From Aristolochia californica (lineage: Eukaryota > Streptophyta > Magnoliopsida > Piperales > Aristolochiaceae): a DNA stretch of 64,000 bases. The notes beneath the pieces were generated by a model that did no database searches, had not been told where the DNA came from, and was given only the letters and a program-made list of their open reading frames with translations. The stretch is taken from positions 56,717,314 to 56,781,313 of the forward strand of contig JARWKL010000001.1 in assembly GCA_029961685.1 (NCBI GenBank), in the 5' to 3' direction. This document shows, piece by piece, positions 1-13,100 of this stretch. Numbering within the stretch: the first letter of the stretch is position 1; the number at the start of each line of letters is the position of its first letter. The position numbers and the translations under genes were made by a program.

Positions 1-1126
1 ACTCGAGGAAGCAACTTCTCTTGTTGTTGTAAAGCTTTTTTTTCCAAATTGTAAAGGATTTTCATTTTATATAGTGTGGTATGGATATGGGGGTTTTCAA
101 ATGTGAGGTTTGGGTTCAAGTCTTACCAGGGAAAGGGCTATATAGTGTGCATGTGTAATCAACAATAAAAGGAAGAAAAATGTAATGGGTATAGAGTGGA
201 TGTGTGCAAGCCTTCTTTTTCTCTTATTTTAATGTTATGAGATGAGATGAAACTTTTTCTACAGATGCTGGTCTACTTTGTACTCCTGTTTTCCCAGAAT
301 TGTTGGCTGGCAGGTTTTTTGAGGGCATCTGCTTCTTTCTCTTTTGGATTTGATCTCGGAAAAAAGTGTTTTTTCTTATGATCTTTTGGGTTCCATTTGA
401 GCTATGGACTATGGACTGACATGACGGAGATGGGAGTGTTTTTTCAAAGTCGTTTTCTTTCTTAGGGAGACACTGCGAAAGTGGTAAAAATTATTGCTTT
501 CACTATTTTTTACGTGTAAGGGAAAATCATCACGTTTATAAAAGCATGAAAATTACCCAGATAATGGGGTCTCCAATCTCATAAAACCTAACAAAAAAAG
601 AGGAAGGCTTTTTGTTGCTCAATGGGTTTGACTCAAAAGTATCATCTAGTCTCTTTTCAAGTTAATCTGAAAAATTTCAAGATGCTTTTATTCGACACCG
701 AGTCTGTCCTGATTAAAATATTAGGCCAACTCGGTAGTCAAAAAATTCAATTTTAAGCTTGGTTGTGATTTAAAATTTTGATTTTTCAGTCAAAACTCAA
801 GTCAATCGAGGCAAACACATTCCAAATATTTAAAGGTGTTGGGATCCCAAAATTTCAAGTCGAATCGGATGAGTTGGGTCGACTCACTACCTGACTCGGC
901 TAAAATATTTTTTTTACGAGACTCGACAAAAAAGTAAAATGAAAAAAATAAAAATAATAGAAAAATAGCTTGTATTATTAGTAATAGAGTGGTAGCCAAC
1001 CAGGGATGGGGTCCCTCGTCTTTGCCCCCGCCCCCGTCCGCTTGGTTTCTGCAGGAGGGACGAGCATAACATCTAACTTGCTCTCTTAAGTTTCGATTGC
1101 CGATCTCTACCTGATCATTCGGACAA
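1..1126. other. Region upstream of cyclin C, no gene recognised
   Basis: I see no supported coding region here. The stretch is AT-rich. Around 640-960 there is degenerate sequence with repeated ACTCG and GTCGA words, like the ends of small plant DNA transposons, but I could not delimit an element. The last 100 bases before the cyclin C start (about 1020-1126) are less AT-rich and probably hold its core promoter and leader. Confidence 0.5.
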
Positions 1127-4100
1127 ATGGCTGCCAATTTCTGGACTTCTTCTCACTTGTAACACATCGCAACCTGTTTTTGTTTCCTTCTTTTATTCCT
1201 TATTCTGTTGTTTCTGCTAGTTCTGATATTTATTTTCTGCTTAATTTACCGTGTGTAGCAAACAACTGCTCGATCAAGAAGAGGCCGATGTAGTTCCTTC
1301 TATCGACAAAGAGAGAGGTCTCACTCTTGAAGAATTCAAGCTCATTAAGGTTCATATGACCAATTGTAAGCTCTGTTCTATTTTTATCGTTTGATCTTTT
1401 ATCGATGAATCTACCGTAGTAGGTTTTCATGGGCAGTAGTTGTTCCAAACGCAGTTCGATCAGTTCTGGTGTTTTGCAATATGTAACTGCATATCTAGGG
1501 CTTGTTATTCAACTATTTTAACTAGTTCTGAAATGAGGGTTCTTTCAAGTACTTTCTGTTTTGATTTTGAATATTTTTGTTTCGTCCTTGTTGCATGATG
1601 TTGTCTTGGCATGGGTTTTTCACTTTTTCCTTCCTGAAGAGTATTGTGCAAAGCTTCTGTATGAGGAGGATGGCATCTTTTAAGGAATTTTTGTTGTCAT
1701 GGGCAGTTGATTGTTCCAAATTGTTTCTATCAGTTTTGGTGTTTTATAAAACGGAACGTCATATCTAGTGAAAGTGTTATACCTGTGTTATTCTACTGTT
1801 TTCTGGTTTCGAAATAAGGAAAGAAGGTTCTTGAAATTATTTTCTATTTGATTTTGCCATGATGTTATCTTGGTATGGAGTTTTCATTGTTTTCTCCTTC
1901 CTGCACAATATTGTGCAGTGCTTCTGTATGAGGAGAATGTCATATTTTAAGGATTTTTTTTGTAAATCTATTTTAATTTCCAGCCTGTATTCCATGATTT
2001 TTTTTCCTATTTCTTTCCATCAATGCATTAATACTAGTGTTTTGCCATATCAATGATTCTTTGGTTAAAATTAATGAACCATGAATAGCTTATAATTGTA
2101 CAGAAAATCTAACTTTGCTTCTGACATATTTGTTTGATTACCTGCCGTCTAACTGTATTATTGACACCCTGATGCTGCATTACTAAAATTGCTGCAGTAT
2201 CCTGCTGCCATATCGTGCAACCAAAATTCTGTAACTGTTGTGCCATAATTCAAGCGTTGCATGTCTTTTTTATTGTTCTGATCAATATAATGACATATAT
2301 ACAGATATTGCAAGACTGGCTCAGTATGTTAAAGTGAGGCAAAGGTCCGATTTCCCACATTTCTTTGTGTCCTTCATTTCTTTAAAATTAAATAAGCATG
2401 ACTCAGTTTTTGCTCATTGGGTTAAGTTTCTGAGGTTGGATATAGGAACTTTCTTTGAAATTGGTCAGAAAGAAATTTTCATTTTAAATAACCTGAATCG
2501 GTGAACTCACTTTGTCATTTTGTTGTTGTTGTTGTAGTTGTAGTGTTTTTTTTTTCTTCTTATTGATGTTGGATCCTTATCTGCAATTAAGTTGTACAAA
2601 GTGGTCCCCAATGAACTCACGTTCTCTTTAAACGTGTCAACACTAAAATTGCAGCTCCTACATTTGTCTTTGGTTTGGATAAATTTCAGGCTTTTTGATA
2701 GGAGATATTGGGGAGAGTGATTGGAGAGTTATGTTACTCACATACCACAAAATTATAAAGTCAAAATTCTGTATTACTTTTGGTAAATAAGGCATTGGTT
2801 TTGAAGAGTTTGTTTGGATGTGGAGAAGTAACATCTATAGGAGATTTAATGTATTAGAGATGGATGAAAATGTATAAGAGGGAACTTTATAAGATGGAAT
2901 TGAAAAATGAAGTTAGCAAATCATCAATTAGAAATCGAGGCAATCTATTGAATAGGTGAATCATTATAGTCGGGGGACAAGGCTTTGAAAAAGATTACAT
3001 CTTTTATATCTGCTATCAATTGATTATATCCTAGTCATGACTCTGAACATTATAAAAGTCAATAGAAGGTAGATGCAACTAGCTGATATTGCTGCCTCAT
3101 ACAAGAGGTTTCTAATGAAGATGTTCCTACTGACTATGGGAAGAGGGAGTTGTTGAAATATTTGTAAAAAGGGGTATTTTAGTCTTTTCCCATGCTTGTA
3201 TGTCCTTCATGTTACATGATTAAATTTCATGTCATTCAGAGGTGTACTTCGAGAGGTGTGTCTATTGCTGTCGCCTTTTTTGAAGATGTCCATATTTTTC
3301 ACAATTTGGTGAGCCTGGTACTTCTCCTTCGCTCAAAGTAGATGGTTGTGTACCTCAATCTGTGGAGGATGTTCTTAGCATTATTCTAGTTGTTGGTCCG
3401 CCAACACCAAAGTCACTAAAAGTCTATAGATAACGAACACCTTCCAAGGCCATCATACATGGACCCTCTCCACTAGCATCTATACTGTCCTTGTGTGCCA
3501 GTCCTGAGATAAATGATTTACATCTATCTATTTGGCTTCGTAAAGTTATTCGAACTTGTACTCAATGTGGTAACTCTATATCCTATTTCTAAGTTTGTTT
3601 ACTTGATTTGTTGTTTAGTTCTTAAAAATTTTGCATTATCCTTGTCTTCCTATTCTATTTCTTCTACTCTATAGGAAGTCTTGTCTTCTTCTCCTTGGAA
3701 ATAGGCCATGGATACAAAGGTGGAAGCTTTGATTGATAGGGGATCATGGACATTATGTGAGTTACCACCAAATGCTATTATAGTTGGTTGTCATTGAGTT
3801 TACACAGTCACATACAAGGCTGATGGTTCTATAGAGAGATGTAAAGCTTGACTTGTTGCCAAATGGTACACAAACTTTCAGGGTGGATGTCTTTGAGACT
3901 TTTAAATTCCCTTTAATATTTCCTTGAGATTGAGGTAGCAAGAAGTAAAGCAGGTTTGTCGTGACACAAAATATGTGATTGGTATGCTTCATGAATGTGG
4001 ACTATTGGGGGTTAGCCCTGCTACGACCTTAATGAAGGTGAATCATAACCTCTGTGAAGATGATTGATGCTGAGTTTAAAGACAAGACTACGTATAGAAG

Positions 4101-7100
4101 GTTAGTGGGCAAGCTTATTTATGCTACAATAACTCGATTTGACATATCAGTTGCAATGAGTATGACTAGCCAATCTATGGAGCATTCGAAGAAGATATAT
4201 ATGGAAGTTGCGTACAAAATACTATATGATATTTGAAGGGTGTATGAAGAAAGGGGTTGTTATATGCACTAGTGGGTATCCAGTGCCGGTTGTGTGGGTC
4301 TAATTTGGATAAAAAATCTACCTCAAGATATTGTGTTTTTGTTGGAGGAAACATAGTTAGATGGAAAAGCAGAAACAGAATGTTGTAGCCCATTCTAGTG
4401 TAGAAGTAGAGTACCAAACAATGGCTCACATGGTTAGTGAACTTCTATGGGTGAGACATGTCATACAAGAGTTGTGTTTTCCTACTACAGAAGCTATGAA
4501 AATGTTTTGGGATAACCCAATGTTCCATGAACGAACTGAACATGTAGTAGTTGATTGTGATTTTGTTTGTGATGCCATAATGAGTGGAGCTATAGTCGCT
4601 CCCTATGTCAAATCCGTGGATCAGCTAGGTGTGTTTATTAAAGCCTTGGGAAAGAAAGAATTTGAGAATTTTTTAATAGGCTGGTGCTTCTTGACATGTA
4701 CACTCTTGCTTGAGGGGAAGTGTTGGAATGTATGTAAAAATTTGTATTTCAGTCTTTTCCCATGCTTGTATATCCCTCATAGGATACTTGCTAGCTTGTC
4801 TTTATGGTAGAATTATATGGTTATATTTCATGCCATTTAGAGGGTAATTAGGGATATATAAGTGTATGTGTAGAGGGGCATATATGTCTTTTTTTAATCT
4901 TTTTCACTTAAGTGAGTTTGTAAGAGGAATTGAGATCGACCTAAGACCTTATAGCAGCTGCTCTCTTAATGCAGTCTTTTCCAACTTCTTCTCTTCTTTC
5001 TTCTTTCTCTTTCTTCTTCTATTTCTCCTTGTTTTTCAGATTTTACAGGAGTATTCCTCACAATGATAAAACCATAGATTTAGTGATCTGAGCCAATCTA
5101 GACTAGTGTGGAAAAAGGATTCCAGGAGGGTCAAGTCTCCAAGCTAGCAATGTGACCCGAATTTAGCTACATGGCCAGAGCAACCTCGAAATTAGATTCC
5201 ATAACAAACTTTGACCTCAACTTGCTAATGGATTTCCAATACTGAAATGACCTATAAGGGGTAATAATCCAAAGAACCTAATTATCCCTAGGAAGTCATA
5301 TTTAGTTGAAAGAATTTTCCTTTAAATAGCCATTTTCTTCACACGAAACTGCCAAAACCATCTTGCTTGCAAAGCACCCGATACTTTGGGAAGGCAAATC
5401 GCTCCTTATTAAACAATATGGTATACAGGAGGGTAGGCAGCTTTACAGAGAAGTTTTACTCTTCTTATATGTAACTGCTTATCAAACCTTTCAGGTATTT
5501 GGCTCCAAAGGGCTTGGGTGGGTTGGCGTGGAATATACGAAGGTTGTGTTAAGTTGACAGGATGTTTGAAACTTGACAGCCAAGGATGGCGGCCATGTAA
5601 TTGACGGCTTCTATTGGGAATTAGCTAAAAACGGTTAGTAGGCTTTAGCTTGATGGTTCAATCAATCATTGCTTCATAGATTGGTTCTAGTGAATTGATG
5701 GGATTATCTAGGTTGGGTTTGGAGGAGGCAGGGTTAATCCAACCATAAAATTTAAGGATTGTTATTGACAGTTTTAAATAACATTGGGGAGAGGGGTCCT
5801 CTTACTTGAAGTCCCAAGAGCTTTGATAATAACCACATGCTTTCTCATTAACAAGAATTGTCAAGATTGCAGAAGATACACAACTTTTGATCCAAAATCT
5901 TCACTTTGCCAAAATTCTATCTTTTTTCTCACAAAGTTCAAAATCTCCACTTTGTTTCTTAGAAGTAGATTCTAGTGAATTGATGGGATTATCTAGGTTG
6001 GGTTTGAAAATGGCTGGGTTAATCCAACCAATTGGCTTCACTTTAAAATTTGAACGTAAGTATGTAACAAATTTGCTTCAAGAGTATGGTTTGTTAGCCA
6101 AGCCAGCTGATATCCCAATGGAAGTGGGACATGATCTCCATGATGAGTAGAATGCTGAATTAAATGACAAAACACATTATCGGAAGTTAGTGGGAAAGTT
6201 AATTTATGTAACAATTACTAGACCTGATTCTTTTTGCAGTAAGTATAGTGAGCCAGTTTATGGAACATCCTTGGAAAATACACTTAGAAGCTGCGTAAAG
6301 AATTTTGAGGTATTTGAAAGGGGCATTAGGAAAAGGTCTTTTCTTTAGACCTAACAATCATATGAAGATAGAGGCTTTCTTTGATGCAGATTATGCTAGG
6401 TCCAAACTGGACAGAAAGTCAACCTCTAGATATTGTGTCAGGAAACTTGGTTGTTGGAGAAGTCAAAAGCAGAAAGTTGTAGCCCGGTCTAGCGTAGAAA
6501 CTAAATATAGGGCGATGGCTCACATAGTGAGCGCGTTGATGTGGGTTAGGTCAGTCTAACGGGAGTTGGGTTTCAACCAAAATGAGCATGTTTTGTGATA
6601 ATCAGGCTGCAATCTTTATTGCAAGTAACCCGGTTTTCTATGAGAGGAGTAAGCATATAAAAGTGGATTGCCACTTCATTTGAGATTTGATGATGAAAAA
6701 GGAGGTAGTAACTCCATTTGTTCGGTCTGGAAATCAGTTGGGAGATGTCTTCACCAAGTCCATTGGCAAGCGAGAGTTTATGTCATTCCGCAACAAGCTG
6801 GGATTCCTGGATATATACGCTCCAGCTTGAGGGGGAGAGTTAGAAAATACATCCAGGGGTAGTTTGGTCATTTTAACATCTAGGGGTATTTTGGTCATTT
6901 TACCATCTCTGTGGTTAATTTTCTTTATGTAATCTTATTCTACATGTTAAATTATGTCAGTGGTTAAATTTTCATGTACATAGGATGTGTAGCTAGGGAG
7001 ATATTAGGAGTTTGATGTTTATTAAGTGTACATGGGCATTTTTGTAACTTGTAACTCAAAAAGTTATTTAAGATGTCTGGGAATTCTTGCACGATTCCCA

Positions 7101-10100
7101 ATGGAGTCTTTTCAGTCTCTTTAAAAAACTTTTCTTCTCCTTTCTCTTTTTCTCTCAATTTTCTCCTCTTCCTTCACTTAAATTTTGATTTTTTCACTTC
7201 CTTGGATAACTTAGCTGCAACCCTTTTGTGACTCTAAGAGGTTTTCTACTTCAGGAAGGTTGACTTGTATCCGTTTCCGCGTAGAGGACACTATGTGGCA
7301 CAATGTGGCTTGGTTGTGAAGTGGCTAAGTCATTAGCCTGTGACAGTTGGTAAAGATGGGAGTTACCATCAGAGTGGAAGAAATGATCCTTAGCAGCTTA
7401 GAAGAGGGCATTAGGATTTGATGCAGAAGCCACAGGTGATGAACTTGGTGTTTTCACCAAGGCCAAGGGATCCATGCCAAGTGTTAGACCCTGAACTAGA
7501 GAGAGGCTAGTTCGAGGAGCTCCTATAGAAATCCATGCAGACAAAGCGGACAACGGCAACAATATGGGATGTGAATATTGTAACAGGGATAGACGGTGCA
7601 TGCAAAACCAAGGTGGGCAACATGGAGGGCCACAGTGATAGAGCAGCAGTGGCATCGTCATCCTCTAGAAGGCAGCTGAGCAAGGACAACCATCCGTGCC
7701 CTGTGGTTGAACCCATATAGCGGAGTCGAGCACGCGGGGGGCAGCTAGCCCAGGTCAACCACTCATGTGCATGCAGTACCTATGCACTGCGCAACTGCTG
7801 TTTGAGTTAAAGTTATGTGCTCTAATTTGAGGGGGAGTGTTAGAAAATGTTATTTCCGTTGACTTAGTTTTCTTAGTTTTCTAGGCAACTGTTTTCTGCT
7901 AGAATCTTGTTTCCCAAGGTATAAAGGCAGCAAAGACATTATTGTTAATTTTTATCATGGTTTATGTTATAAATAGGATAGAGGGGTCAATCCTAACCAT
8001 AATCTTTCCCATACTATTCTTATGCTAAAATATTATCTCTTGCCTTCTCTCTCTTCTTCCATTTTCTGTCTCTTCTCCTCTTCCTCTGATGTTTGTTACT
8101 TCTTACATTTTTTTCCCTCCATATTCATATCTGTTATTGTTAGTTTTCCCTGTTTGCTAACTTTTCTTCAAGGCTTTCCTCCCTATTTGATGTAAATTAG
8201 TTGCATCCTTTTTTATTTTACATAAATTTACATGCTCTCAAATGATTCTTGATGAAGAACAATGTAATTTTCTGATTAAACTACCGTGTTTTGTAATTGT
8301 GTGAGTAAAGGACCTTTATGTAATATGCTAGGAAGAGTGGCATACATGTAGCTAGAGGAGAATTAGAGTGTTAATCTATGTGATAGGTGTGGTAGGTAAA
8401 GCAATGTGGTTGGTGTGTATGAATTAAAGAATGTGTGATAATGTGGTAGGTGGAATTTGTACACCTGTAAAGACTACAATCCTTGGTTGTTAGATATGAG
8501 TTCAAAATCTTAATATGAGTGAAAATCTTTCTGCTCTCCCTATGTGTTCTTTTCCTTCTTTCTTGTAATATCCTCCTCCATTCTCCAAATTCTCAACAAT
8601 TTTAATGCTTTTATTGATCTCTCAGGGTGGTAGCTACTGCAGTTACATATTTCAGGCGTGTGTATGTAAGGTATGTTGATTGGTAATTGAAGCTTTTAGC
8701 TTTTGTTCTTGTTTTAATTATGAGTTTTACATCATTATTGTTCAGTTTGTGAGACCAATATGCTTTCTTACAACATCTTGTTGTGGGAGATTCATTTTCT
8801 TAGAATAATCATCATGGTCTGTTTTTATGTATTTTTTATTTTTTATTTTGAAATTATTGATGTTTACTCCTCCTAGATCTTGATGTACCGTTTTTGTGCA
8901 TCCCTTTTCTCCAAATGAGATCTCATTCCTCAATAGTTCATAAGAAAAATACTTTCTTCATAAAATATTTTACTTATCAATGATGACAATATGCTAGACT
9001 TTGTGGCATGAATATTGGACCAAGTATTCTTTTCAATTATTATCTCACTTAAACATATAGTAAGAAAGTTGATTACCCTTAACTCAAAACCTAGGACCAT
9101 CTTGGGTCCACATTCTAAGAAGTACCTTTCCAATGGATATGTGAGTCAATTTCTTTATATAAGCAGGCAATTTTGTGCTAGATAGAAAGGACTATTTTGA
9201 TTTTTCTCTCTCTCCCCTTTTGTTTTTTTTTTTATCTCGTTTTTCAATTTTGTTCTTGAACTTCTGTATTAGATAGCTTGTGTCAAATAAGCAAATAAGT
9301 TTATAGATCTTGAGTCATGTCAAATTAGTAAATACCTCGGGTATCATTTCCTACTAGAGATGAAAGTAATAGTTCATAACCCTTTGAGTAAATGCATTCT
9401 GATCTATGGGTTCTTGTGGATACTCCTAGTGCCATTAAATTTAAAAATTTGGTGACACATAACATGGCTACTTTCTATGAAAGCAAGATATGTATTCTTC
9501 TCAATATTTCAAATACTTTATTTCGAAGTTGTCTATCAATTTAGTGTTTGTCTTAAGCTAGACTATTATATCTATCCCATATTTGACTGGTCCAACGCGA
9601 TTCCCATGCCCTAGGTTGCAGATCATAGGACTATAATGGTTCACCATGTTTATATGCTGACATCCATGATGACCCATTTTTTACAGCTTTCATGTCAGAT
9701 TTGGTATCTCTTTTAACATGCCTTTTTGATGACTCTCACTCTAACACGGGGTTAGACCTTTGCATAGGTTGTCTCCTTCAAGATTGGAACACGGGGCATG
9801 GTGCGTATTCTGATACCAAAGTTATTAGCAAATACGTCAAAGCTCCACAGTTGATGGAACTCAGAAAGTTAGGTTGTTAAACCTATTCCATATTAAGCTG
9901 GCCTAACCTAATACCCATACCCCCACACACAGGATCATAGTGCCCTTCTTAGCTTCTTGTTTGTTTTGCCTTTGGTCTTAATAAACTTGTCATTTTTCAA
10001 CTGAAATGCAAAAAGAATCTATTTTTGACAAATTCACCCAATTTTCTGCCAAACCTCTCTCATATGTATCTCTTAGCTTAAGGTAGTTGTTGAGCGGAAA

Positions 10101-13100
10101 AAAAAAAGCATCTTTTGGATGTGGCATGATACTTTTTTAACTCATATCGATGTTTTTTTTTTCTTTGTAAAAATAAATAAATTATTCTAGGTAAGCTAGG
10201 AACAAAATACAAGGTCAAGGAAGGAACTCTCCCTTTACAACGAGCAATTGGAGAGAAGCTTCTTACTTGGCAAGGGAGTTAGCTAAGGAGTTAGCTGATC
10301 TAGGGATGTGATTTCATTAACACTTAAACAAAGAGAAAATATCTATAATTTCTGGAAAAATCTTCCAGTGATGCCAAGGGGGGTCTGACTTTGAAAAGCA
10401 TCCATCGATCACAATTTTGGAGTCACCTTCAATTAGGAGTTTGTCGCACAAGTGGTTTAGGAAAATGAATAGCCCTTGGAGAAGGGCCTCAGTTTCTGCT
10501 TGTAGAATTTAAAATACCTAACGAGATACAGGAAGAGACTTGGACAACACCTTCACTATGTATGATAACTCCTACAGTTTTAGTTTTCTTTGGTTTTTGA
10601 GAGCACACCCATCAACATTCAGCTTTAACTCCATCGGGGGAGGGGGGTGGATCCAATGGGGAATGTTTCTCAGGCACTCAAATTCCTTCCTGATATAAAT
10701 CCAGGTTGTAATCAGCACAAATATATGGAGGGTGACTTTCTCCATTATGGAGTAATTGCTGCTGAACCTTTGGTTATTTCTTTCTATCCACAAGTCCAAT
10801 GGAATGTGTGCTATACATGCTGAAAGGAGGGCCTTACCCATCCCTGGGAGCTATGCAGACTAGCTGGCTGCAATGAGGCTGCTTGGAATGCAGAAATGGA
10901 GCCCAATCATGCTGAAGAAGTTGGCCTAGACCTTCCAAGCAAATGGGCAGTGTAGAAGAAGGTTAAAGTTCTTCCACTATTCCGGAAAAGCTACACTGGA
11001 TGATTGGGGATGAGTTTCCTCTTCCCCTGAGATTGTTGACTGTAAAGATTTTATTGAGAAGGACGCTCCCCATGAAAAATTTATTTGTAGGGGGGCTGGA
11101 GAGTTTCCAAGAAAATGTTGCCGCATGAAAAATCTATTTGTTGGTGCGGCCAATGTGTAATCCATTAGCTGCTTTCTCGATGCCTTTTTTTGAAAAAAGG
11201 ATCTTGAGGAGCATTGGGGGCAACACCTTCATCTGGATGTTCTGCACTCTAGGTAACTTGTCGCACTCTGTCTATGATGCTGTAAAAAACTCATGAGTGC
11301 GTTAGTTGTAGAGGATCTATCTAAGATGATCTTATTGCTAATGCACAATGAGGTGACTCGATTAGTCCTCATTCCCGTTGAAGCTATGACTTGGAAGAAT
11401 TTTGTGTTGCCATCTCTTTCAACCTGCCACTTGAATCAATCTCTCTCTGCTTCCATTCCACCTGCTCATTGTGGGATTTTTTTTTTTAAATTATTATTTC
11501 AGAGATCGATATGAGTGAAGAATTCAATATTCCTCGGCTTTATCAAGAGTTGCAATCTGGGATAGGAGAATCTCTTTTTGGGCAGAGGCTGCAGTGTGAC
11601 ATTCCCTTGACCAGCTATTGAATTTTGCTTTTAGATGCATGAGCTTTAATGATAGTCTCCACCCGAGGGCCCCATCTACCTGAATGTTCTTCCATCAGTC
11701 ATCAACTTCCTAGTTTAAATCTTTCTCGAGAAGCCACGCATTCTCTAACTGAAAGAACTTGGCTTTCTATCTTCTAAATTTAGTATCCAGTTGAATGAGC
11801 ATGGTTTGATCCAGCCCTATTTAGGACCTTGCCAGTGGAATCCTCGTAGAGGCGTAGCCAATCTTCGGTGGCTAGGAATCGACTAAGCTTGGAAAGAATG
11901 GGCCGTTACTGTACATTGGACCAGGTAAAGGTTTTGCTAGATAAGCTAATTTCTTCAAGCTCTCAATTGCCAATAAAATCTGCAAATTCTCTCATAGATG
12001 ATGTGATCTGGGTAGCGGGGGTGTGGGTACTTATTACAATATCTGATAGCATTGAAATCACCAACTATCAGCCAAGGAAGTGACCATTATTGAGTGATGT
12101 TTAGCATTTCCTCCTAAAAGTTGGCATGATCCCTATATCTAGTTGGGCCCTAGACTCCAGCAAAGCATCAGAGGTTGCCTGAATTGTGATCGAGCAGCTT
12201 TAATCCCTTGGTAGTTGTCCCCAATTCAACATGGAGAACATCAACCAAATTGGGTTTCCAAAGGGTTAGAACGCCACCCTAATGCGTAACTGTGTTGATG
12301 TCTTTCCACTCTAAATTGGCACAATTCCAAAGTACTCTTGCAACCGAGTCATGCATATCTAGTGTGTTGGTCTCTTGGAGGATGATGATAGATGATTTAG
12401 TAGTGGCTAGGTGGCTTTGCATGGTGGCTCTCTTCTGCCTAGATCCTACTCCTTGAACATTCCACGAAGTGATGATCATTTCTGTCTACGTTTTGGTTTT
12501 GTACTCCCTGATCTTCATTTATGCCAGCCAACTTGTCTTTGTAAACAACTCCCATGTTTTCTGCCAACTTCATCGTTTAGGTCCACATTTCTTCATCATA
12601 TTTGTGTCTTTCTTATTGGAGTTTGGCTATAAGCTGTTTTGATCTTTCCCTTTGGGGGAGGGAATTAGATTTGGCTGGTTTCAGGATCTATCGGATATTC
12701 TGCCTATTGGGGTAGATTCACATTGCTCCAGCTTCCTCGGCCTATCTTTGTCCCTCCGCTTGTAGTTTTCAACTTGTGGGGGTGGGGGTTAACTTGAGTT
12801 GGTAGGAAGATGGGTGTGAGTTATTTTTGGTAGAGTTTGCCTGGTTAGGTTTGTGTTAGGTGTGGAGGATTCCGAATCACAGTGGGGAGCTGTCTGATGT
12901 TGAGGGGATTGACGTGGGGATTTTTCAGCTTCCATGTGGTTTACGGATTTGGTATAGTGGCTGGATGGGTGCTTTTGTGGTTTTGAAAGCTATTTGGTAT
13001 AGAGATAGCAATGGCGGAATAGGGGATTTTTTTTTTTTTTTGGAGTTTTCCTCAATGGGGGGCAGGGGTTGGTCCCAAGTGTTTAATGAGGTCATTCTGG

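Noticed and set aside
9692..9880. 62-residue frame in cyclin C intron 4
   Set aside because: No family match and no splice evidence; likely a decayed repeat.
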